Assembly (NCBI GenBank): GCA_949284415.1
Contig: CASDVM010000008.1
Location: 100,711 to 164,710, forward strand
DNA length: 64,000 nucleotides
Origin: an uncultured bacterium
GTDB lineage: Bacteria; Cyanobacteriota; Vampirovibrionia; Gastranaerophilales; Gastranaerophilaceae
Direction: 5' to 3'
Shown: piece by piece, positions 58,224 to 64,000 of the stretch
Position numbering within the stretch: position 1 is the stretch's first letter
How the letters are laid out: the number at the start of each line of letters is the position of its first letter
Made by a program: the position numbers and the translations under genes
The notes under the pieces: model-generated
Database searches by the model: none
Seen by the model: the letters and a program-made list of their open reading frames with translations, nothing else
What the model was told of the DNA's origin: nothing

Positions 58224-59030
58224 TTAATTAATGATTATCGGAATTGCAACAAGACATTTATAAAATAAGCTTTCAGGATAACCGGCAGGCATATTATCCC
58301 AGTATCGATAGACGGTAACTTTTTTATCTTTTAGTTTATTAACTAACCCGTCTGCATCTTTTTCGCATTTTGCTAAATAAGGATAACAAAAAGGTGCATC
58401 ATCATAATTTATATTAATCTTTAGCATATTTGTACTTCCGTAAATTTTTTCTAAATTATCAAAAAACATTCTTCTTCTCTTTTTTTCTTTATCTAAATCT
58501 GTTGTTTTAAATAATTTGCAGGTTGTCTCTGACATAAATTTCATATCGAGATTGTCAATTCTTCGTTCATTCTTACAAATTTCATCATAAGTTAAAAATT
58601 TTGGAGTGTAAGAATAATCCTCAACATCAATATTCAAAGAAGTCTTTTTTGGAGTATGAAGAAGACCGCCATCCCTGATTTGCGGGAAAAATTTTCTTAA
58701 TGAATTAAAAGATGCAAGTCCCATACATTTTGAATAAAAGGAATGAGAATTATCAACAATTAAATTAGGATAAATTTCAGCTAATCTTTCTACAATTTTC
58801 GAGCAGACGCCAAAATAATTCGGATACAAGATATAAGCGTTTTTAGGGAATTCGCAACACGGTGAAAAATCTAAATTAATATGATAAAAGTTGCTCCTGC
58901 AGCCTTCGTCAAACGCTGCATGCCTTATGCATGAACAAATATAATACGGAATATAAATCTCTTGTATCTGAAAAGATTTTATTAAATATCGAAAGCAATT
59001 TCTTGCGGAATTAAGATACAAAATTTCCAT
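58224..59030 (-). CDS. DegT/DnrJ-like PLP-dependent aminotransferase-fold protein, short
   Basis: The 268-residue protein resembles the DegT group: LNSARNCFRYLIKSFQIQEIY then IPYYICSCI, IVDNSHSFYSK and SFNSLRKFFPQIRDGG with a lysine that could hold PLP. It is about 100 residues shorter than full DegT enzymes and the C-terminal half is poorly conserved. It may aminate a nucleotide sugar or act as a non-catalytic relative. TATAAT lies 6 nt before the ATG, with no ribosome-binding site. The gene upstream (59056-59751) is in the same direction, 25 bp away. Confidence 0.6.
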   Translation of the reverse strand: MEILYLNSARNCFRYLIKSFQIQEIYIPYYICSCIRHAAFDEGCRSNFYHINLDFSPCCEFPKNAYILYPNYFGVCSKIVERLAEIYPNLIVDNSHSFYSKCMGLASFNSLRKFFPQIRDGGLLHTPKKTSLNIDVEDYSYTPKFLTYDEICKNERRIDNLDMKFMSETTCKLFKTTDLDKEKKRRRMFFDNLEKIYGSTNMLKININYDDAPFCYPYLAKCEKDADGLVNKLKDKKVTVYRYWDNMPAGYPESLFYKCLVAIPIIIN

Positions 59031-59055
59031 AAAAAAATTATAATATAAAAATTTT

Positions 59056-59751
59056 TTAAGTATCTGTAATAAATTTAGGCTTAATATCAGCTTTTTCCAA
59101 GACTTTTACACCTTTAGCTTCAGGTTGGCCGTTCAACAATTTTAGCAAAGTATCAAAATGCCTTTCTTTAACATATTTAAAAACATCCTCCGGTGATTTA
59201 AAATTAAGTTTTAATTCGCCGATTTTTTCAGCATTTGCTATATTAATATTATTTGAATAAATATATTCAATCGCATCCTTTCTTCTTGTATGCAGTCTTT
59301 GGGAAATTGCACTCTCACCATCCGGTATATAACTTGCTTTTGCAGTATCTTGGATTCTTACCTGTAATTTATTTACGTCTAATTTATTTGTTCTTAATCT
59401 TAAGAGAACAAGTTCACTTGATTTGTCCGCTCCTTGCCGAACTAATGAATGTTTTCCGAGCAAAACAGAACCGATATTATATTTTTCGTCAGATCCGCCA
59501 TACCCGACCCAGGTATTAAACCAGCGTTTTGCAAAATTTTTGATATCAAACATAAAAACGCCATCTAAAGTACTCAAAGGCGAAACATCTTTAGATGTCC
59601 TTATTACTCCTGATTCAAGCATAGAATTATAATTTGATTTAGTTGTAATATGATACAAATACTTTGGAATCTTTGAATTATTTTTTCCAAGAGCCTTTTG
59701 AGCACTTTTTACAAGACAATTCCCGTATTTATATAACGAATTAACCGACAT
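59056..59751 (-). CDS. hypothetical protein with an ADP-ribosyltransferase-like start (231 aa)
   Basis: Residues 28-70 (KYLYHITTKSNYNSMLESGV, then GVFMFDIKNFAKRW) recall the H-x-T opening and helix of the ART fold seen in RNA 2'-phosphotransferases and DarT-like toxins. The later region LVLLRLRTNKLDVNKLQVRI and RRKDAIEYIYSNNIN fits the strands that follow and could supply the catalytic Glu in AIEYIY. There is no antitoxin-like gene adjacent, and the match rests on short motifs. AAGGGGA precedes the ATG at a good distance. Confidence 0.5.
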   Translation of the reverse strand: MSVNSLYKYGNCLVKSAQKALGKNNSKIPKYLYHITTKSNYNSMLESGVIRTSKDVSPLSTLDGVFMFDIKNFAKRWFNTWVGYGGSDEKYNIGSVLLGKHSLVRQGADKSSELVLLRLRTNKLDVNKLQVRIQDTAKASYIPDGESAISQRLHTRRKDAIEYIYSNNINIANAEKIGELKLNFKSPEDVFKYVKERHFDTLLKLLNGQPEAKGVKVLEKADIKPKFITDT

Positions 59752-59799
59752 AATTTTCCCCTTATATATAATAAAACAACTTAAGAGAAAAAATTGTCT

Positions 59800-60516
59800 T
59801 TAATTTTCAATAATTTTTGCCTCAACTTTTTTTACGCTGTTAACACTGCTGTTTAAGCTGTCAGCTAACTGTGCTGCAGTTTTTGCATTATAGAATTTGC
59901 CGCTTGTAACAAGTGATGTACATTCCAGCTGCGCTAAATCTTCCTCATCATAAATATTAAACGCAATAACATCAATCGTAATATCTTTACGCTCTTTTAT
60001 TAATTCCAGAACGTATGTGCAGGGGCTTTCATCACAGTTTTCACCGCCGTCAGTTAAAAGAATAATATGTTTTTTACCACCAAAGCCTAAAAAATCCTTT
60101 TTTACCGCCTGTTTTAGCGAATAAGTAATAGGAGTCATTCCGCGGGGTTTTATGTCCAGCAGGGAATTTCTTATATTAATACCGTTAGCAGCTGAAATTG
60201 GCGCAACAAGTGTTGATGCTCTGCAGGCTTCAAAAGGTGTCAGCCCCATTCGATGTCCGTAAACTCGCAATCCGACAGAAATATTCGGATTCAAGTTCGG
60301 AAGAATTGACTTCATTGTATCAATCATCAAATCAACTTTACGGCGTCCTTCAACATATTCAGACATACTGTTGGAAAAATCCAGAATAAATAAAACCCTC
60401 TCACTCTCATTTATTTCATCAACAGGAAGCTTATCAGGTCTGTGCACACCGTAACCTGCTGCAAAAACAGGTATTGCAAGGCACATCATTAAAAACATTA
60501 TTATTATATTATTCAT
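59800..60516 (-). CDS. secreted von Willebrand factor type A domain protein
   Basis: The 238-residue protein has a signal peptide (residues 2-20, NNIIIMFLMMCLAIPVFAA) and a VWA domain with the full metal site: DFSNSMS (DxSxS), the threonine in GMTPITYSLK and the aspartate in LLTDGGENCD. Such domains bind protein partners through a metal ion. The frame extends 66 codons upstream, but that part overlaps the divergent gene and lacks a translation signal, so I use ATG 60516. TATTAT lies 6 nt before it. It has no neighbour in the same operon. Confidence 0.85.
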   Translation of the reverse strand: MNNIIIMFLMMCLAIPVFAAGYGVHRPDKLPVDEINESERVLFILDFSNSMSEYVEGRRKVDLMIDTMKSILPNLNPNISVGLRVYGHRMGLTPFEACRASTLVAPISAANGINIRNSLLDIKPRGMTPITYSLKQAVKKDFLGFGGKKHIILLTDGGENCDESPCTYVLELIKERKDITIDVIAFNIYDEEDLAQLECTSLVTSGKFYNAKTAAQLADSLNSSVNSVKKVEAKIIEN

Positions 60517-60631
60517 AGAAATATAATAATAACAAATATCATAATTTTTACCTGTACATGCAGGCATAACCTGTTGACGATTATTTTTTGTTGCAATATT
60601 ATAAAAGTAATCAGATTTTGGCGGAGAAATT

Positions 60632-61870
60632 ATGAATAGCAAAGAAATTATTAAACAGGCAGAAAAAAGCCTTGTCAATGAATTTGAAATAATCGAAGAA
60701 ATAAGAGATTTCAATCAGGAAAAAGTTTTGAATGCATTTATAGAAAATAAAGTTGCACCTGAACATTTCTATACCGTTTCAGGCTACGGGCATGATGATT
60801 TGGGGCGCGAAGTTCTCGATAAAGTTTTCGCAGATGTTTTTAAGGCTGAAAAAGCACTTGTAAGGATTCATTTTGCATCAGGAACCCATACTCTTGCCTG
60901 CTGTCTTTTCGGAAATCTTAAATACGGCGACAAACTTATATCCGCAGCAGGTGCACCCTACGACACAATGCAGGAAGTCATAGGAACAGCCGGCGATGAA
61001 GCTGTCAGAGAAGATTCTCTTATAGGACACGGAGTTTTGTATGACGAAGTACCTCTAAAAAACGGCACAGATATTGATTTTGAAAAGCTGGAGCAAATGG
61101 TTGATAAAACCGTAAAAATGGTTTTAATTCAACGCTCTAAAGGCTATTCAACCAGAAAGTCATTGTCTATTGAAACAATAGAAAAAATTTGTAAAACTGT
61201 AAAATCAAAAAATCCTGATTGTATCTGCTTTGTTGATAACTGCTACGGAGAATTTGTTGATACAAAAGAACCGCTTGAAGCCGGAGCAGATCTAATCGGC
61301 GGTTCACTTATAAAAAACCCAGGCGGCGGAATTGTAGAAGCCGGCGGATACATTGCAGGCAAAGCGAAATATGTAGATAAGTGTGCCAACCGACTGACAG
61401 CCCCCGGTATAGGCTGTGAAGGCGGAGCTATGTTTAACCAGCACAGATTAATATTTCAGGGACTTTTTATGGCACCGTCTGTAGTCTGCGATGCTGTCAA
61501 AGGAGCAGTTCTGGCTGCCAAAATTTTTGAGGAAACAGGATTTGATTCTTCTCCGAAATATTATGAAAAACGGACAGATATTATTCAAAATATAACATTC
61601 AACTCCCCTGAACCGCTGGAACATTTTTGTCGGACAATTCAGGCGCTGTCGCCTGTAAACGGCTATGTAACACCTATCCCCGAATACGTTCCCGGATATG
61701 AAGACCCTGTGATTATGGCAGGCGGAACATTTATCGAAGGTTCCACAATTGAACTTTCAGCTGACGGGCCCATGAGACCTCCATATGTTGCTTACATGCA
61801 GGGCGGATTAAATTATGCGCATGTAAAAATTGCCCTTGCGAAAATATTGGATAAAGTAAACAATAATTAA
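60632..61870 (+). CDS. methionine gamma-lyase family PLP enzyme (aluminium-resistance-protein family)
   Basis: The 412-residue protein is typical of the Met_gamma_lyase (PF06838) group: FYTVSGYGHDDLGREVLDKV, RIHFASGTHTLACCLFGNL, the segment VLIQRSKGYSTRKSL, VDNCYGEFVD, and the cofactor lysine expected in GGSLIKNPGGGIVEAGGYI. It cleaves C-S bonds of sulfur amino acids or a related substrate; the physiological reaction is poorly defined. GGAG precedes the ATG. A -10-like TTGTTGCAATATTATAAA lies upstream. Confidence 0.9.
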   Translation: MNSKEIIKQAEKSLVNEFEIIEEIRDFNQEKVLNAFIENKVAPEHFYTVSGYGHDDLGREVLDKVFADVFKAEKALVRIHFASGTHTLACCLFGNLKYGDKLISAAGAPYDTMQEVIGTAGDEAVREDSLIGHGVLYDEVPLKNGTDIDFEKLEQMVDKTVKMVLIQRSKGYSTRKSLSIETIEKICKTVKSKNPDCICFVDNCYGEFVDTKEPLEAGADLIGGSLIKNPGGGIVEAGGYIAGKAKYVDKCANRLTAPGIGCEGGAMFNQHRLIFQGLFMAPSVVCDAVKGAVLAAKIFEETGFDSSPKYYEKRTDIIQNITFNSPEPLEHFCRTIQALSPVNGYVTPIPEYVPGYEDPVIMAGGTFIEGSTIELSADGPMRPPYVAYMQGGLNYAHVKIALAKILDKVNNN

Positions 61871-62075
61871 TCTCATTTTTTCAAATTTTCATTATAAAAA
61901 TAATGATTATTAAGTTTTTTTAAGAGTTAAATAGCTACTTATAACTAATTCTTAAGGATTAGACCAAAAAAATTTTTTAAATCAATTTGAAACTCGGATT
62001 TTTGTGATATGCTGTTGATGTACCCCGAAAATTTGGGTGAAGTAGTTTACACAGTATAAGAAGAGGAAGGTTAAT
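61871..62075 (+). promoter_or_regulatory. leader and promoter region of the glucan phosphorylase gene
   Basis: TTGAAA (61987-61992) and TATGCT (62008-62013, preceded by TGTGA) form a weak promoter with a short 15-bp gap. A small hairpin around CCCGAAAATTTGGG (62023-62036) and GAGGAAGG precede the ATG. The left part is AT-rich without features. Confidence 0.35.
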
Positions 62076-63770
62076 ATGTCATTACCAAATGTAGCATATT
62101 TCTCAATGGAAATCGCAATGGATCAGTCTTTGAAAACTTATTCGGGCGGTTTAGGATTTTTGGCAGGTTCTCACATGCTGTCAGCTGGTTATCTGCAAAT
62201 GCCGATGGTCGGTGTAACTATGTTATGGTCATACGGTTACTATGACCAGAGAATTGCACAGGATGGTCAGGTAGAAGTTGCTTATATCAGAAAATATTAT
62301 GATTTCTTAAAAGATACAAACGTTACAACAGAAGTTGATATCTTCGGAGAAAAAGTTAAAGTTAAAGCTTATTTAGTAGAGCCCGAATTGTTCGGTGCCT
62401 GCCCCGTATATCTTTTAACAACAGATATTGAAGGAAACAGCGACTGGGCAAAAAGCATTTCTCACAAACTCTATGACGGAAATGAAAAAATAAGAATTGC
62501 TCAGGAAACTGTTTTGGGTATTGCAGGTATCAGAATTTTACAGCAAATCGGCTACAAATTTGACGTTGTTCACATGAATGAAGGCCACGCATTACCTGCA
62601 GCTTTCGAATTACTCAGACAATACAACGGAAACCTCGAAGAAGTTAAAAAGAAAACAGTATTTACAACTCACACTCCGGTTGCTGCAGGTAACGAAGTTC
62701 ACTGGGTTGATACGCTTATGGAAGGCGGATTCTTCGCAGGCTGCTCAAGAGAAACCGCAGTTCAATTAGGCGGTGAAAACTTCTCGCTTACTGTTGCGGC
62801 TTTAAGAATGTCCAGAATTGCAAACGCAGTATCACAGCTTCATGGTCTTGTTGCTAATAAAATGTGGGAATGGGTTGAAGGCAGATGTCCTATTCGTGCA
62901 ATTACAAACGCTGTAAACCTTCACTACTGGCAGGATGACAGAATTAAAGAAGCTGCAAACGATTTAGACAAACTTCTCGCCGTAAAACGCGAAATGAAAG
63001 CTGAATTGTTTGAATATGTTGCTAACGTTGCAGGTAAAAGATTTGATCCTGATGTATTAACTATCACATGGGCAAGAAGATTTGCCGATTATAAACGTGC
63101 ATGGTTGATTCTTATGGACAAAGACAGAATTAACAAACTTCTTGATGCAAACAAAATTCAAATTATCTTTGCAGGCAAATTCCATCCGGATGATGTTATG
63201 GGCAAAGAAATGTTTAACAAACTTCTTAACCGTTCTCACAGCATGAAAAATGTTGTTGTATTACCTGGTTATGAACTTGAATTATCAGGCAAATTAAAAC
63301 GCGGTTCCGATATTTGGTTAAACACTCCGTTAAGACCGTTTGAAGCTTCAGGTACTTCAGGTATGTCTGCTAACGCTAACGGTACCGTTCACTTATCTAT
63401 CTATGACGGCTGGACTGTTGAAGGTACATTTAACGGAATTAACGGTTACACTGTTGAATATCCGGGGCTTGATGATGAAATGCCTTGGGAAGAACGTCAT
63501 TGGAAAGACCATGAATGTGTTATGAACATAATCGAAAACGAAATCATTCCGACATACTACGAAAACAAACAGGAATGGGCTCGTTTGATGAGACAGGCTA
63601 TCAGAACATCAGAAGCATACTTCAATTCTGATCGTATGGTAATCGAATATTACAACAGATTGTATAAGCCTATTGCTCATAACGATTCAAGTTCAGGGGA
63701 AAAGAAAAAAGAAATGAATATTTCTGAAACTCCGACATTTGATGCTTGGACTTTTGCCAACATTAAATAG
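62076..63770 (+). CDS. glgP: alpha-glucan phosphorylase family protein (GT35, short type) without the PLP lysine
   Basis: The 564-residue protein follows the short glucan phosphorylases: VAYFSMEIAMDQSLKTYSGG, VHMNEGHALPAAFELL, FTTHTPVAAGNEVH, ITWARRFADYKRAWL and the donor loop RPFEASGTSGMSANANG. In active family members the residue after GTSGM is a lysine that holds pyridoxal phosphate; here it is serine. The enzyme may therefore be inactive as a phosphorylase or act as a PLP-independent transferase. It would normally release glucose 1-phosphate from glycogen. Codon choice (AAC, TTC, GGT) looks tuned for high expression. Confidence 0.85.
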   Translation: MSLPNVAYFSMEIAMDQSLKTYSGGLGFLAGSHMLSAGYLQMPMVGVTMLWSYGYYDQRIAQDGQVEVAYIRKYYDFLKDTNVTTEVDIFGEKVKVKAYLVEPELFGACPVYLLTTDIEGNSDWAKSISHKLYDGNEKIRIAQETVLGIAGIRILQQIGYKFDVVHMNEGHALPAAFELLRQYNGNLEEVKKKTVFTTHTPVAAGNEVHWVDTLMEGGFFAGCSRETAVQLGGENFSLTVAALRMSRIANAVSQLHGLVANKMWEWVEGRCPIRAITNAVNLHYWQDDRIKEAANDLDKLLAVKREMKAELFEYVANVAGKRFDPDVLTITWARRFADYKRAWLILMDKDRINKLLDANKIQIIFAGKFHPDDVMGKEMFNKLLNRSHSMKNVVVLPGYELELSGKLKRGSDIWLNTPLRPFEASGTSGMSANANGTVHLSIYDGWTVEGTFNGINGYTVEYPGLDDEMPWEERHWKDHECVMNIIENEIIPTYYENKQEWARLMRQAIRTSEAYFNSDRMVIEYYNRLYKPIAHNDSSSGEKKKEMNISETPTFDAWTFANIK

Positions 63771-63796
63771 TCAATAGTCAATCAATATAACTAAAG

Positions 63797-63826
63797 CAGA
63801 CACCTTATAACAGGTGTCTGTTTTTA
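63797..63826 (+). terminator. terminator of the glucan phosphorylase gene
   Basis: CAGACACCT (63797-63805) / AGGTGTCTG (63812-63820) is followed by TTTTTATAT. Confidence 0.9.
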
Positions 63827-63928
63827 TATATGTTACAATTTCTTTACATTATTCAACATTTTATTAAAGTTTTATTTTAATTATGCCGTCATTTATACTA
63901 AGGAAACAAAAGCGAAAGGAACTTAGTC

Positions 63929-64000
63929 ATGGGTATGGCTGCTTCGCAGGCTCGGTTCTTGGGACTGACTGCGAGAAAGACAAATGTTGAATATGAAGGA
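63929..64000 (+). CDS. second MGMAA-QAR protein, N-terminal part (3' end outside window)
   Basis: Only 24 codons are visible: MGMAASQARFLGLTARKTNV and four more. The first eleven residues match the 712-residue protein at 19483-21621 in nine positions, and the DNA around the start (ACTAAGGAAA, GAAAGGA, ATGGGTATGGC) is also similar. AAAGGA lies 8 nt before the ATG. The length and remaining domains cannot be judged. Confidence 0.75.
   Translation, partial: MGMAASQARFLGLTARKTNVEYEG

Noticed and set aside
60517..60714. Longer N-terminus of the VWA protein
   Set aside because: It overlaps the divergent gene at 60632, has no translation signal, and would bury a good signal peptide.
1..64000. CRISPR arrays, insertion sequences, prophage or integrative elements
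   Set aside because: No array of spaced repeats, no transposase, integrase, terminase or conjugation gene was found.

Overview
The window is AT-rich bacterial chromosome with densely packed genes on both strands. No transposase, integrase, phage module or CRISPR array is visible. I infer a gut Gastranaerophilales / Melainabacteria-type member of the cyanobacterial sister group. The reasons are a RecG with the N-terminal extension typical of cyanobacterial RecG, a Tic20-like membrane protein, a CsaB-type pyruvyl transferase, a CHASE2 nucleotide cyclase, FTLAEVLI-type prepilins, and several lineage-specific Cys/Gly-rich or MGMAA-QAR proteins that match no general family I know. The metabolism looks fermentative and anaerobic: superoxide reductase with ferritin, a CoA-disulfide-reductase-like flavoprotein, KDG kinase with KDPG aldolase, and glucan phosphorylase.

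Layout. 1-5.6 kb: Ski2-like helicase, secreted phosphodiester glycosidase with a long leader, Tic20-like and TPR proteins, RsfS and RpiB. 5.6-16 kb: three Cys/Gly-rich proteins (5637-6413, 6607-7662, 14700-15641) surround recG, a CHASE2 cyclase, and an eda-kdgK-csaB operon. The region ends at tRNA-Leu(UAA), which is bordered by a broken inverted copy of its own 5' half. 16-23.7 kb: patatin, a GT-C-like membrane protein, a 712-aa lineage protein, a PLP decarboxylase-like protein and a PilZ protein, with dispersed palindromes between them. 23.9-26.8 kb: a cut-down spc operon (rpsE-rpmD-rplO-secY). 27-41 kb: phosphohexomutase, an orphan sugar permease, flavoproteins, an MnmD-like methyltransferase, ThrB, an AI-2E transporter, a radical SAM protein, a degenerate histidine phosphatase and LeuD.

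41-52.3 kb: rpsL-rpsG with a structured leader, a glutaredoxin plus a hybrid-cluster-protein homologue that has lost its cluster ligands, a UDP-GlcNAc epimerase, prepilin genes, a two-component pair, and the superoxide reductase-ferritin operon. 52.4-64 kb: a long-form SRP RNA, glycan enzymes, a secreted nuclease/PLD fusion, a DegT-like protein, a VWA protein, a methionine gamma-lyase-like protein, an alpha-glucan phosphorylase without its PLP lysine, and the start of a second MGMAA-QAR protein.

The strongest unexplained signals are these. (1) A nearly identical promoter module, GCAAT then 16-17 nt then ACTTTATATA, lies 32-38 nt before four genes and defines a probable regulon of lineage-specific proteins. 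(2) About ten genes have a -10 hexamer only 5-8 nt before the start codon and no Shine-Dalgarno sequence, so they look leaderless. (3) A prepilin gene can be read from a normal start only if a poly-C or poly-A tract changes length. (4) Three recognisable enzyme folds have lost their key catalytic or cofactor residues.
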